Shown: positions 26,513 through 35,406, counted from the first letter of the stretch. The stretch: DNA of 64,000 nt from JAFEBO01 sp044221315 (GCA_044221315.1 JBGAPK010000006.1:109586-173585); one strand, 5' to 3'. Numbers and translations are program-made. The notes: generated by a model from the sequence alone, not told the origin.

Positions 26513-28117
26513 GTGGTCGAGTGGCTGTTCAGCATCGCGGGTTGGGGGCTGCTCCTCGGCGGCGTGTTTGTCGCGTGGTGGTGGGGTTGTCGCGATGCGG
26601 GGAGGAAGACGCGACGATGCCCGAAGTGCTGGTACGACATGAGTGCGACGGCGGGTCTTCGTTGCCCGGAGTGCGGACGCGAGGCCAAAAGTGAGCGCCG
26701 GATGTTCAAGAGGAACCGGCGATGGGGGTGGATCGCGACGGGCCTGACTCTCTCGCTCGCAAGCTGGTTCGTTCTCCGGTGGCCCGATTACCAGAAGAAC
26801 GGTCAGTTCTACGGGCCACGGGCCTTTGTGCCGCGGACGGTCATGGTGGTGGGCTGGCCGGCGTTCGTGCGATGGGAAGAGCTTTCGTACGAGAAACCGA
26901 AGGCGTGGTGGGCCAAGTCCGATCCGCGCAGGCAATTGAGCGTGGACGAGTTCATCCGTAGCGACCGCCTGTGGTCGTGGCAGGCTTGGATCAAGTGGCA
27001 AGTGTGCGCGGCGACATTTGAACGGGCGCAGACATGGGGTGTGCTCTACTGGTGCACCACGATCCTGACGCGTGACCCCGCGCCCCCTTCCGTCGCCGTG
27101 GACGCGTACATGGCACGGTATGTCTCCAATGACACGTGGCCGCTCAACGGAATTCGGAACGATCGCAAGGAAATCCGGGCAATCGATCCGAAGTGGATCG
27201 AGCCGGTCGCCGCGGCCATCGTTCGAGACCCGAGCATTCTCAAGGCGGATCCAGGCATAATTGCGTGGCTCGCTCTTTCCGGCCGTGACATGAACGATGT
27301 TGCGGGAGTGTTGCCTGCCGTATCGCTTTCGGGCGACGGTCTCAATCAGGCCCTCTATGTTCTTTCGGGCGCAAAAATTGATGCGGAGCACGCACGGGCC
27401 CTTGTCGGCGCGTACTCAAAGAAGAAGAACGTAAGCGGCACGGCAATTACGGGCCTTGTGGCCAAGCTCGGCGGCGATGGAAGATACGAAACAGCGGCCA
27501 TCGCGACGGCGATCACGCACCGGTATCCGAACGATCGAATACACGCCTGCATCACCATCGCCCGGATCGGCATTCCCGATCCGACCCTCTTGAGTCTGCT
27601 GGAAATCGCCAAGCAAGACGGGCAGCAGGCGGTCTGCTCGGCCGCGAACATCGCCGAGGCCATCTTGCTTGGAGATGCGGCTCGTCTGAGCAAAGAAATT
27701 GAGAACGAGGCCACATTCTTGAGCTACGAGCACCGGCGCGACCATCGTTGGTGGAACGTATCGGCGCTGTACGGATTCGCGAACGAAGGGCTCTTGCCTT
27801 CGGACTTGAGTGCTCGGGCGATGCTTGCCGCGGCAGACGGCGATGGCATGGACAATTGGATCGATTCATCCAAGAGCATGAGTCTTCTTCTCAGATTACG
27901 CGACCCCTTTGATCCTGAAATTGTGGCATTCGCCGAAAGGAAGATCCGCGATGGAGGGCAGATCGGCTGGTCGGCGTGGCGCGCGTACGTGCAACTCGGA
28001 AGGGCCCCGGCCTCGATCGTGGACGCGGCACGGATTGGCGCAGAAAAGCTATCTCCAAGCGGTCGGCGAAGGGATCAGATCGTCAAAGAGGCCGACGCCA
28101 TCAAAGTACTGCCGTAG
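26513..28117 (+). CDS. zinc-ribbon membrane protein with HEAT-like helical repeats
   Basis: 534 residues. Membrane helix about 4-24, then a zinc ribbon with Cys36-Cys39 (CPKC) and Cys51-Cys54 (CPEC), then a second membrane helix about 74-90. The remaining ~430 residues are alpha-helical with repeated short helices (for example ACITIARIGIPDPTLLSLLEIA) resembling HEAT/armadillo repeats. The short membrane plus CPxC ribbon arrangement recurs in many planctomycete proteins, as far as I know without an assigned role. GTG 26513 is supported by TAGTCT 6 nt upstream. Confidence 0.7.
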   Translation: MVEWLFSIAGWGLLLGGVFVAWWWGCRDAGRKTRRCPKCWYDMSATAGLRCPECGREAKSERRMFKRNRRWGWIATGLTLSLASWFVLRWPDYQKNGQFYGPRAFVPRTVMVVGWPAFVRWEELSYEKPKAWWAKSDPRRQLSVDEFIRSDRLWSWQAWIKWQVCAATFERAQTWGVLYWCTTILTRDPAPPSVAVDAYMARYVSNDTWPLNGIRNDRKEIRAIDPKWIEPVAAAIVRDPSILKADPGIIAWLALSGRDMNDVAGVLPAVSLSGDGLNQALYVLSGAKIDAEHARALVGAYSKKKNVSGTAITGLVAKLGGDGRYETAAIATAITHRYPNDRIHACITIARIGIPDPTLLSLLEIAKQDGQQAVCSAANIAEAILLGDAARLSKEIENEATFLSYEHRRDHRWWNVSALYGFANEGLLPSDLSARAMLAAADGDGMDNWIDSSKSMSLLLRLRDPFDPEIVAFAERKIRDGGQIGWSAWRAYVQLGRAPASIVDAARIGAEKLSPSGRRRDQIVKEADAIKVLP

Positions 28118-28341
28118 CCCATTCGATGCTTCTGTGCTCATGGGAGGGAGGACGCCTTGCCCGATGCGCCACCAGTCAGGCCCATCGGAACCACGATGAC
28201 GTGTTTCCACTAACTGATGAAGCAGAGACACGATCAGCTTTACATCGCCGTGCAAACGGCGCGAAGTTCGGCTTATGTTTGATGGGAAATTCCCCTTCAT
28301 GAGGCGGAGCGCCCAACTACAAACCGCAACGCGCGGACATT

Positions 28342-28389
28342 GCCGAACGTCCGTCATTCCACAGATTTGTGGAATTGGTCCCGTTCGGC
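28342..28389. promoter_or_regulatory. nested 48-bp inverted repeat upstream of putative DNA-binding protein
   Basis: Inner arms ATTCCACA and TGTGGAAT are separated by GATT. Outer arms GCCGAACG (28342-28349) and CGTTCGGC (28382-28389) lie exactly 6 nt outside the inner arms on each side. All 16 arm positions pair. It sits 86 bp before ATG 28476 in a 358-bp gap that otherwise holds nothing recognised. It could be an operator for dimeric binding or a leader hairpin with an internal loop. Confidence 0.6.
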
Positions 28390-28475
28390 GGCATAGATTT
28401 CCACACGATTCACACATCGCGACAGGGATAACGCGTGGGTGCGTGTCCTTCGCTACTTCACTTGGAGACTTGTCT

Positions 28476-28868
28476 ATGGCTCGAAAGGCACGCGGCGGCA
28501 AACTGACCGGGTTATCAACGGCGGAACTGCAGGCGGAGATCCGCCGGCGCAAGAGCCGCAATTCTTCACTTCAGAAACGCTACGAGAAGCTTCAGAACAA
28601 GCTCGCCGAGCTCCGCAAGGAGATCGCGGCCAGCGGCGGGGCCGTGGTCGGTGGGGGGGGGCGGGCGAGCAATGAACTCAGCCTTGTTGATTCCCTCAAG
28701 AAGGTTCTGACCGGCAAGACCATGGGCGTGAGCCAGGCGGCCGATGCGGTCCTGGGAACCGGATACATGACGACCAGCCCCAACTTCCGGACGATCGTCA
28801 ACCAGACGTTTATCAAGCACCGCAACAAGTTCAAGAAGGTCAGCCGCGGCCGGTACACGGCGGCTTGA
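28476..28868 (+). CDS. basic coiled-coil protein with C-terminal winged-helix-like domain
   Basis: 130 residues. A basic N-terminus (MARKARGGKL) leads into a coiled coil (about 14-55, rich in KLQNKLAELRKE), then a Gly-rich linker and a ~60-residue C-terminal domain (SLVDSLKKVLTGKTMGVSQ to KKVSRGRYTA). That domain looks like a HARE/RNA-polymerase-delta type winged helix. The charge and layout suggest a DNA-binding, nucleoid-type or transcription-associated protein; this is inference. GGAG lies 8 nt upstream of ATG. It is followed by a good intrinsic terminator. Confidence 0.6.
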   Translation: MARKARGGKLTGLSTAELQAEIRRRKSRNSSLQKRYEKLQNKLAELRKEIAASGGAVVGGGGRASNELSLVDSLKKVLTGKTMGVSQAADAVLGTGYMTTSPNFRTIVNQTFIKHRNKFKKVSRGRYTAA

Positions 28869-28950
28869 TCAGACCGCTTTCGCGGGAGAGACCTCCGTGT
28901 CCGCCGGCGCCTCGCGCTGGCGTGCGTTGAAACGGATCTCCCAAGATTGA

Positions 28951-28983
28951 GGAGGGCGCCTGAGGAGGGCGCCCTTCTTTTTT
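28951..28983 (+). terminator. rho-independent terminator
   Basis: GGAGGGCGCC and GGCGCCCTTC form a 10-bp stem (one G-T pair) with a 7-nt loop, followed by six T residues. It ends the transcript of the coiled-coil protein 82 bp after its stop. Confidence 0.85.
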
Positions 28984-29090
28984 CATTGCGGTTCCGCGCC
29001 TTGTATGGACGCAAGAACCGTCCGTAGTCCGGGCGAAGGGTCCGGCGCCTTCGGCTTGGCTCTGACAGGCGGGCGGCCCGAGGCATTTCC

Positions 29091-29096
29091 TATAGT
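29091..29096 (+). promoter_or_regulatory. -10-like TATAGT for leaderless nuoE
   Basis: TATAGT ends 7 nt before ATG 29104, with no Shine-Dalgarno between them. No clear -35 at 16-18 nt. Confidence 0.45.
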
Positions 29097-29103
29097 CGCC
29101 TCT

Positions 29104-29646
29104 ATGGCCTGGATTGCAAAGAACTCGGCGGGCGCGAAGGTTGAGAAGCGGGCGGAGCCCTACCTCACGGGCTCGATGCGCGATCATCTCTCCAAGCAGA
29201 TAGTCCCCCGCTACGAACAGAAGATGGGGGCGCTCCTGCCCTGCCTGCACGAGATCCAGCACGCCTACGGGTGGATCCCCGGGCAGGCGATGCTCGAGAT
29301 CGCCGAGTTTCTCCAGATCAAGCCTGCGGAGGTCATCGACACCGCCAGCTTCTATGAGGAATACTGGCTCAAGCGAAAGGGTGAGCACCTGATCGGGGTC
29401 TGCCGCTCGATCGCGTGCGAGTTCTGCGGCCAACCCGAGATCACCCAGGCCGTCAAGGACGCCCTCGGCATCGACGTGGGAGAGACCACCGACGACGGCA
29501 AGTTCACGCTGATCGAGCTCGAGTGCCTCGGCTCCTGCGGCACGGCTCCGGCGCTATTGATAGACGAGACCCTGCACGAGAACGTGAAGCCCGAGCAGGT
29601 GAAGTCGCTTCTCGCGGGTGTGCCGAGCGCTCACGCCAAGCATTGA
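29104..29646 (+). CDS. nuoE: NADH-quinone oxidoreductase subunit E
   Basis: 180 residues. NuoE carries the N1a [2Fe-2S] cluster in the NADH-oxidising module of complex I. The four cluster Cys are visible as CRSIAC (Cys100, Cys105) and CLGSC (Cys141, Cys145) in the thioredoxin-like domain. VIDTASFYEEYWLK precedes them, as in the family. The frame is open upstream, but ATG 29104 is supported by TATAGT 7 nt before it. nuoF, normally the next gene, lies 13 kb downstream on the same strand, and no other nuo gene is present. Confidence 0.95.
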   Translation: MAWIAKNSAGAKVEKRAEPYLTGSMRDHLSKQIVPRYEQKMGALLPCLHEIQHAYGWIPGQAMLEIAEFLQIKPAEVIDTASFYEEYWLKRKGEHLIGVCRSIACEFCGQPEITQAVKDALGIDVGETTDDGKFTLIELECLGSCGTAPALLIDETLHENVKPEQVKSLLAGVPSAHAKH

Positions 29647-29673
29647 AGTCGGCCTACAGAATTGGACACGGAT

Positions 29674-29889
29674 ATGCCCGACGGCGAGAAGAAAAGTCTG
29701 TCGCGCTCCCTCGGCGAGTTCTTCGGACACATCTGGAAGGGCGTGCAGGAGCCGGTGGACCAGAAGATGGTGGTCCGGCAGGAAACCAGCGAAGAGGTGC
29801 GAAACACGCCCGAGGGCACCGTCGTCGTTCGCCGGACTGTCGTTGAAGAAATGGAACTCCGCCCCAGGGAAAAGCCGCCGGAGGGTTGA
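29674..29889 (+). CDS. small charged protein, unknown
   Basis: 71 residues, 27 bp after nuoE. Highly charged, with MPDGEKKSLSRSLGEFFGHIWKG at the start (amphipathic helix) and a beta-prone TVVVRRTVVEEMEL stretch near the end. Third-position GC looks coding. No signal peptide, no family recognised. It may be read through from nuoE. A TTG at 29662 is an alternative start. Confidence 0.5.
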   Translation: MPDGEKKSLSRSLGEFFGHIWKGVQEPVDQKMVVRQETSEEVRNTPEGTVVVRRTVVEEMELRPREKPPEG

Positions 29890-29968
29890 TCCGGTCGGCA
29901 GTCGGTATTCTGCACACGGGCCGTTCGGGGGCCCACATGGGAACGGGCATCGAACGGAAGGAACGATC

Positions 29969-30478
29969 ATGAGGCACTTTCGCGGCATCGGGGCGTTGAT
30001 TTGCGGTGTGATGGTTGCGTTGCTGATCGGGTCGCTCGGCTGCGCTGGCGGCAAGGGTGATTCCGGTTCGGGTGATGGAATCGGGGGCGGCGAATTCGGC
30101 GATGATTCCAGCGGCTGGGGCGCCTCGGGCGCTCAGGTCTCCGTCATGAATCTCAGCCGCGCCACGCTCCAGATCGAGCCGTACGAAACGGACGGCTTCG
30201 GCGACATGCGCTTCCCTCTCGAAGGATTCATCGTCGTGGCGCCCGGCCAATCGGGCAGCCGCTGGGTCGCGCTGCCGCAGCGGGATCAGCAGGTCGCGGT
30301 CGCCGGTTCGCGTGGAGTTGCGCTCACCGTGACCGCCAGCGGAACCGCCGAGGGTCTCTACGGCACGTGGGTTGTGCGCAACCAGGGCGGCGCCTATGAC
30401 ATCCAGGCTCGCGACGGCGACGACGGATATGTCCACCTCTACTGGGCGGGTAGCGGGCAGGAAATCTACGGGCAGTAA
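29969..30478 (+). CDS. lipoprotein, first of three tandem paralogues
   Basis: 169 residues. Signal sequence MRHFRGIGALICGVMVALLIG with SLGC at the likely lipidation site, a Gly/Ser/Asp linker, then a ~130-residue beta domain. GTWVVRNQGGAYDIQ and VHLYWAGSGQEI recur in altered form in the next gene (GTWVVQERAGAF, VHLFWGSENGDEL). MNLSRATLQIEPYE corresponds to IQNKSQTVLRVMPYE there. Role unknown; probably anchored to a membrane and facing the periplasm or outside. AGGAACG precedes ATG. TATTCT at 29906-29911 may be its -10. Confidence 0.7.
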   Translation: MRHFRGIGALICGVMVALLIGSLGCAGGKGDSGSGDGIGGGEFGDDSSGWGASGAQVSVMNLSRATLQIEPYETDGFGDMRFPLEGFIVVAPGQSGSRWVALPQRDQQVAVAGSRGVALTVTASGTAEGLYGTWVVRNQGGAYDIQARDGDDGYVHLYWAGSGQEIYGQ

Positions 30479-30509
30479 TGGCCGCGCCGCGGCCGGATCG
30501 CAGGGAGTC

Positions 30510-30950
30510 ATGACGAAGCGATTGCTTGCCCTGTCGTTGATCGTGCTTGGACTTTCCGGCTGCGCAACGGGAGGAAGCACTCCCTCGCCGACACGCAGCA
30601 CCACGATCTGGATCCAGAACAAGTCGCAGACCGTTCTACGCGTCATGCCCTATGAGGCAGGCGTCGGCGAGAACGACCTCCGCAACACGGAAGCGGCTCC
30701 GATCGTCGTCAGCCCCGGCCAGACCGTGACCCAGGAGCTCCGATTCGCACCCGACGCAAGGCTCGCCAAGGGCGAAGCGCCCGCCGCGCTGCAGATCACG
30801 GCCCGCCGGGTCTCCGACAGCGCGTTCAAGGGAACCTGGGTCGTCCAAGAACGCGCCGGCGCCTTCCGCGTCGTCGCTGTCCAGGATCAGATCGGCAGCG
30901 TGCACCTCTTCTGGGGCAGCGAGAACGGCGACGAACTGATGGTGGAGTAA
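30510..30950 (+). CDS. lipoprotein, second tandem paralogue
   Basis: 146 residues. A classic lipobox LSGC ends the signal peptide (MTKRLLALSLIVLG). The mature part is a beta-rich domain aligned with the preceding protein over its whole length. AGGGAG lies just before ATG 30510. It is 31 bp after the previous stop and 5 bp before the next ATG, so the three lipoprotein genes form one unit. Function unknown. Confidence 0.72.
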   Translation: MTKRLLALSLIVLGLSGCATGGSTPSPTRSTTIWIQNKSQTVLRVMPYEAGVGENDLRNTEAAPIVVSPGQTVTQELRFAPDARLAKGEAPAALQITARRVSDSAFKGTWVVQERAGAFRVVAVQDQIGSVHLFWGSENGDELMVE

Positions 30951-30955
30951 GAACG

Positions 30956-31462
30956 ATGTGGATATTCGGGGCACTGTTCACCCTTGCCTGCTCGCTCCTC
31001 GTTGGCTGCGCCGCCGGGCCGGGGGAAGACGAATTGCGGGTCATGAATGACAGCAAGGGCTCCGTTGCCGTGGACCTTTGGTCGGGCGACGGGCTGCCGA
31101 AGGACCCCACACAGGGGATGAGGGAAGAGGCGGCGGAGCGGCAGACGCTGCCGCCGGGCGGAACATGGAAGGTCACCCTCGCGAAGCGCACGCCGGAAGG
31201 CCCCGTCGGCGCCGCGAGCAGCGTTGTCGCCATGCTGGCGGTGCGGGGAGAAGCGGAGCCGACCACCGCCGCCCAGTGGATCGCCCTCGAGGGCACCCGC
31301 CCGCCCGGCGGCTGGGCCGTCCGCGTCTTCGGCGAGTCTCCAAATCTGAAAGTTGCGCGGGTCAGTTCTGCCCAGGAATCGGACCGGATGGAAAGGACCC
31401 TGGGCCCACGACCTCCATCGATTGGAACGATGGGGGGCGCGAGTCCGGGTCCCCAGCGCTAA
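30956..31462 (+). CDS. lipoprotein, third and most diverged tandem paralogue
   Basis: 168 residues. Signal peptide MWIFGALFTLACSLLVGC with a canonical lipobox (LVGC). ELRVMNDSKGSVAVDLWSGDG matches the N-terminal strand pattern of the two upstream lipoproteins, and a proline/glycine-rich tail replaces their C-terminal strands. The Shine-Dalgarno GGAG lies within the end of the previous gene, implying coupling. Confidence 0.65.
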   Translation: MWIFGALFTLACSLLVGCAAGPGEDELRVMNDSKGSVAVDLWSGDGLPKDPTQGMREEAAERQTLPPGGTWKVTLAKRTPEGPVGAASSVVAMLAVRGEAEPTTAAQWIALEGTRPPGGWAVRVFGESPNLKVARVSSAQESDRMERTLGPRPPSIGTMGGASPGPQR

Positions 31463-31839
31463 GACGCTGTCCTGCGCGGGGACTCCCTCACGAGACCCGG
31501 CGCCTGGCGATGGCAGTCTAACGCGCGATGACAGGCTCTGCAAGCTTTCTTTTGAAGCGCGCGTGTTGATTGCGAACTTGATTGCGGACACGCGCGTTTC
31601 ATCGACGTCGTGAGACCTATCCAGAGAGTGGCGCGCCCGTGCGCCGGGAAAAGCGCGACGGAGACGGTCTATCGCGGCGGCCGAAGCGGAGAACGAGCGG
31701 GTGCGGACCGGGCACGATGCGCAGTTCGGCCCGCTCCCAAACGACATCGCGAGGTTTCGGGGTAAGGACACAACGCCTCGCGGGCGGTACACCATTTTGA
31801 CTCGGGCTGTACGCTGTGGAACTCAGAGGGAGATCCAAC
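31463..31839. other. intergenic gap with a long hairpin
   Basis: At 31555-31599 AAGCGCGCGTG pairs with CACGCGCGTTT (one G-T pair) around a 23-nt loop that holds the direct repeat TTGATTGCG twice. There is no T run. TACGCT at 31810-31815 could be a -10 for the following gene. Nothing else is recognised. Confidence 0.45.
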
Positions 31840-33711
31840 ATGAGACGATTCTTTGCCTGTGTCGCGTGCGTTGCCGTGTGCTGCTCCGCACTCGCCCGTC
31901 CTGCGGCCCCGACGGCGTTCACCCATCAGGGGAGGCTGGCGTCGAACGGACTTGTCTACAGCGGAACGGCGGACCTGAAGTTCTCGCTCTTTGATGCGGC
32001 GGCGGGCGGGAACGCGGTCGCGACGCCGTTTACCAGCAGCGGCGTGGTCGTGAGCGGCGGGGTATACACGACGAGTGTTGACTTCGGTTCAGCTTTCGGT
32101 GCCGAGCCGCGATGGCTGGAGGTGGCTGTGGCGACGCCTTCGGGGAGCGGGGTATTCACGACGCTGTCGCCCCGCGAGCCGATCAACGCTGTTCCACTGG
32201 CGGCGAGCCTGGTCGGCACAAGCCCGACACCGGGAATTGATATCAGCCAGACTGTGGCGGAGTCCTTTGATGGGGTCGTGCCTGACTCGTTCTTGTACCA
32301 GACGTTTGTGCCGCACAAATCAGGAAAGCTGCTCTCCTTCCAGCTGAAATACAGGGGGGGCAGCGCGCCGTTCTATGTCGTCTCGGCGTACATCACGGAC
32401 GGGGTGGGCAACCTGATTCCCGGCGCCTCGGGGTCAGCAAACGTGGGGCCCGAGGTGGACCAGATCGTAACGATCACCCTGGGGACGCCGGCGCAGTTGC
32501 AAGCCGCGCAGTCATACCGGCTGTACGCGAAGGTTGGGGACGGTTCGTCTTCGCCGTCGATCTGGATTTCGGTGAACAACCCGTACCCGGACGGGATGTT
32601 CGCGAGCCAGCCGACATGGGACTTGTGGTTTACGACGACGATGAACAACGCCGGCGCGGGCACCTCGTTTGATATCCCGGTGAACTTTGCGCAAAACGTC
32701 GGGATCGGGACGGCGACTCCGGGCGCACCGCTGCACGTTGCACCGACGAGCGGGATCGTGATCGGAAAGAACGCGACGGCGGGGGGGTATACGGCGCTCG
32801 CGCTGGACCTCTCCGCGGAGAGTGGCGGAAACGCCCAAATCCAGGCGATTCAGTCGTCGGGGAGCGCGTACGGAAATCTGGTGCTGAATCCGAACGCGGG
32901 CAACGTGCTCGTGGGTGCTCCGGATGGGTCATACCGGCTCGATGTGCAGAGCCCGGCCGCGAGCGTGATCCGAGCCAGTTCGTCGGCAACCGCGACGAAT
33001 TTGTCACTGGCCAATACGAGCAGCGCCGGTCGGAACTACCTGCTCCAATCCAACGGCAACAATCTGGGCACGTTCACGATCAGGGATCAGATGGCTTCGA
33101 GCGATCGCTTCACGCTGTATCCAAGCGGGCGGATCGGGCTTGGAAGCACGACGTCGCCGGCCGGCCTGCTGGATGTCACCGGCAACGGCGCCGGGACGGT
33201 CGCGATCATCGGGCGGGCGGGGCCCGGCCCGAGCGCGATCGGGATCTACGGCGTCGCGAGCGGACCGGGGCCCAAGGCCGCACAGTTCGACGGGCCCGTC
33301 ACCATCAACGGAAATCTGACTGTCGTCGGAAATGTGAGCAAGACCACCGGCAGTTTCCGCATCCCGCACCCGCTCGACCCCGACAAGAAGTGGCTGTACC
33401 ACTCGTTCGTCGAATCGCCCGACATGATGAACGTGTACAACGGGATGATCGTGCTGGACGAGCGGGGATGCGCCACCGTCGAATTGCCGGATTACTTCAT
33501 GGCGCTCAACAGCGATTACCGGTATCAATTGACCCCGGTAGGGAGTTCTATGCCGGGGCTCTTCGTGTCCCGCGAGGTTGAGAAGAACTCGTTCGCGATC
33601 TCCGGCGGAAAGGCCGGAGGGAAAGTGAGCTGGCAGGTAACCGGAATCCGACAGGACGAGGCGGCAAAGAAGGAGCGGATCGTGACGGAGGTTGAGCGGA
33701 CGGAGCCGTAG
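31840..33711 (+). CDS. secreted tail-fibre/adhesin-like protein
   Basis: 623 residues. Signal peptide MRRFFACVACVAVCCSALA. The N-terminal module FTHQGRLASNGLVYSGTADLKFSLFD is shared, as (F/Y)xYQGxL..G..FxG.ADxxFSLW, by four further proteins up to 42182. The middle is a low-complexity beta region (NVGIGTATPGAPLHV, NVLVGAPDG) like phage tail-fibre or trimeric-adhesin stalks. The C-terminus contains KKWLYHSFVESPDMMNVY and DYFMALNSDYRYQLTPVG. I have seen this motif set at the ends of other large bacterial surface proteins; its function is not known to me. GAGGGAG precedes ATG. Confidence 0.75.
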   Translation: MRRFFACVACVAVCCSALARPAAPTAFTHQGRLASNGLVYSGTADLKFSLFDAAAGGNAVATPFTSSGVVVSGGVYTTSVDFGSAFGAEPRWLEVAVATPSGSGVFTTLSPREPINAVPLAASLVGTSPTPGIDISQTVAESFDGVVPDSFLYQTFVPHKSGKLLSFQLKYRGGSAPFYVVSAYITDGVGNLIPGASGSANVGPEVDQIVTITLGTPAQLQAAQSYRLYAKVGDGSSSPSIWISVNNPYPDGMFASQPTWDLWFTTTMNNAGAGTSFDIPVNFAQNVGIGTATPGAPLHVAPTSGIVIGKNATAGGYTALALDLSAESGGNAQIQAIQSSGSAYGNLVLNPNAGNVLVGAPDGSYRLDVQSPAASVIRASSSATATNLSLANTSSAGRNYLLQSNGNNLGTFTIRDQMASSDRFTLYPSGRIGLGSTTSPAGLLDVTGNGAGTVAIIGRAGPGPSAIGIYGVASGPGPKAAQFDGPVTINGNLTVVGNVSKTTGSFRIPHPLDPDKKWLYHSFVESPDMMNVYNGMIVLDERGCATVELPDYFMALNSDYRYQLTPVGSSMPGLFVSREVEKNSFAISGGKAGGKVSWQVTGIRQDEAAKKERIVTEVERTEP

Positions 33712-33819
33712 GAGGTGTCGCATGGCGATCGCCCGGATTCTCGGACACTCCAACGTGCAGCGCCGACGCCTGACGTCCGGCAAACCGTCGGTGTGTTTCA
33801 CTATTGAAGCAGAATGTGC

Positions 33820-33847
33820 TTGCACGCCCGCGGGTCAGAGGTACGCT
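33820..33847 (+). promoter_or_regulatory. candidate promoter TTGCAC-N16-TACGCT
   Basis: TTGCAC and TACGCT are 16 nt apart, 44 nt upstream of ATG 33892. The -10 again has the TAnnCT form. Confidence 0.4.
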
Positions 33848-33891
33848 CGAGTCTGTTCCGTGGAACTGGCGCTGGAGAGCAAGCCTTGATC

Positions 33892-35406
33892 ATGCGTTTT
33901 CGTGCGTTCGGGTTAAGCCTTGGCCTGAGCATGGTCGCGAACTTCGCTCCTGCGCTCGCACAAAACGTCTTTAGCAACAACACCCCGATCACCATCCCAT
34001 CAAGCGGGAACGCCATCCCGTACCCGAGCACCATCGGAGTGGCGGGGTTGACGCCTCCGGGCCTGATCACCAACGTGGTCGTGACGCTGAAGGGCGTGAC
34101 ACATCCGCGCATGTCGGACGTGGACATCGTGCTGGTGGGACCGGGCGGGCAGAATTGCGAACTGCTTTCCGATGCGGGGGGCGACAACGCGGTATCGGGG
34201 CTCGATCTCACATTCTCACGCACCGGGCGCGTGTTCAAGTCCGGCGATCTTCTCGCGACGGGCACGTTCCTCCCGGTCAACCTCGGAACGACGCTCGAGA
34301 ATTTCCCGGCTCCCGGCCCGGGGATCGTGAGCAATACGGATCTCGCCGTCTTCAGCGGCACATCCGCGGTCGGTACGTGGTCGCTCTTCATCATCGACGA
34401 CAACGCGGGGCCATCGAGCACGACCGGGAGCATCACCGGATGGACCATCCGCTTCAACGACCCGCTTGTCGAGACGGCCCAGTCGGGGAGTGAATTCAGT
34501 TACCAGGGCGTGCTGAAGAAGGACGGCTTGCCGTTCACCGGTGCCGCGGACCTGAGGTTCAGCCTGTGGAACGATTCGGGCAGCGCCACGCCCGGCTCCC
34601 AGTTTGGCGCGTCGATCGACCGGCCGGGTGTTGCGGTCACCAACGGCGTGTTCACGACGCTGCTGGACTTCGGACCCGGCGCGTTCTCGGAAAAGAAGAG
34701 GTTTCTGCAAGTCGAATCTCGGGTGGCTCCGGATACGACCTTCACGCCGATCCTGCCGCGGACGCCGATCACGGGCACCCCCTTCGCGGGGATTGCTCCG
34801 CTCGCGAAAGCGGCGAATCAGCTCGATGCCCCCGACGGATCCCCGACGAAAATCGTCGAGGTGGACGACTTTGGCTTTGCCAAGGTGAACTCTTCACTGA
34901 CGGTGAGCGGCAACCTGGATGTCGGTTTCACGCTCACGGCTAACGGCGGCATCGTGCTTCCCGCAACGACGCGCCTCCGCACATACGCGGCCGCCGCATG
35001 GCGTCCGATCCAAAATACCCTCGCGTACTCGCTGTCCAATGGCGACTGGCTGACCGGAAGCACCGCATCAGCAACGGTCACGTTTTTCCTTCCGCTCGAT
35101 TTGCCCGACGGCGCCGTTATCCGCGAGGTAACCCTGTTCGCGGACGACCAGGCGTCGGCGAACAACATCACGTTCTCCCTGCGGCGCGTGCCGCACACCG
35201 GTACCGGCGCGGTTCTCGTCGCCACCTCAAATACCTCCTCTCTCTCGGGTATTGGATCTGTGACGATCGGGGGATTATCGGAGTCTGTTGCCGCAAATAC
35301 GGCGGCGTACACGATCAACGCCAGTTGGGTTGTGCCGACGACGACAAGCCAGATACGGGCCGGAAGCGTTCGGGTGAAATACGAGATCACGTCGCCCCTG
35401 CCGTGA
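33892..35406 (+). CDS. secreted P-domain plus YQG-module protein
   Basis: 504 residues. Signal peptide MRFRAFGLSLGLSMVANFAPALA. Residues about 25-195 resemble a proprotein-convertase P-like jelly-roll: TPITIPSSGNAIPYPST, VTLKGVTHPRMSDVDIVLVGP, VGTWSLFIIDDNAG, GWTIRFND. Then comes the YQG module (FSYQGVLKKDGLPFTG, ADLRFSLWND) and a C-terminal beta domain ending VRVKYEITSPLP. P-like domains of this kind occur in many secreted bacterial proteins as adhesive or stabilising modules. It is the close paralogue of the protein at 40704-42182, with identical domain order. Confidence 0.78.
   Translation: MRFRAFGLSLGLSMVANFAPALAQNVFSNNTPITIPSSGNAIPYPSTIGVAGLTPPGLITNVVVTLKGVTHPRMSDVDIVLVGPGGQNCELLSDAGGDNAVSGLDLTFSRTGRVFKSGDLLATGTFLPVNLGTTLENFPAPGPGIVSNTDLAVFSGTSAVGTWSLFIIDDNAGPSSTTGSITGWTIRFNDPLVETAQSGSEFSYQGVLKKDGLPFTGAADLRFSLWNDSGSATPGSQFGASIDRPGVAVTNGVFTTLLDFGPGAFSEKKRFLQVESRVAPDTTFTPILPRTPITGTPFAGIAPLAKAANQLDAPDGSPTKIVEVDDFGFAKVNSSLTVSGNLDVGFTLTANGGIVLPATTRLRTYAAAAWRPIQNTLAYSLSNGDWLTGSTASATVTFFLPLDLPDGAVIREVTLFADDQASANNITFSLRRVPHTGTGAVLVATSNTSSLSGIGSVTIGGLSESVAANTAAYTINASWVVPTTTSQIRAGSVRVKYEITSPLP

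Noticed and set aside
29618..29968. N-terminal extension of the first lipoprotein in the same frame
   Set aside because: The extension lies out of frame over the small acidic gene and lacks a start with ribosome-binding site. ATG 29969 has AGGAACG and begins a signal peptide.
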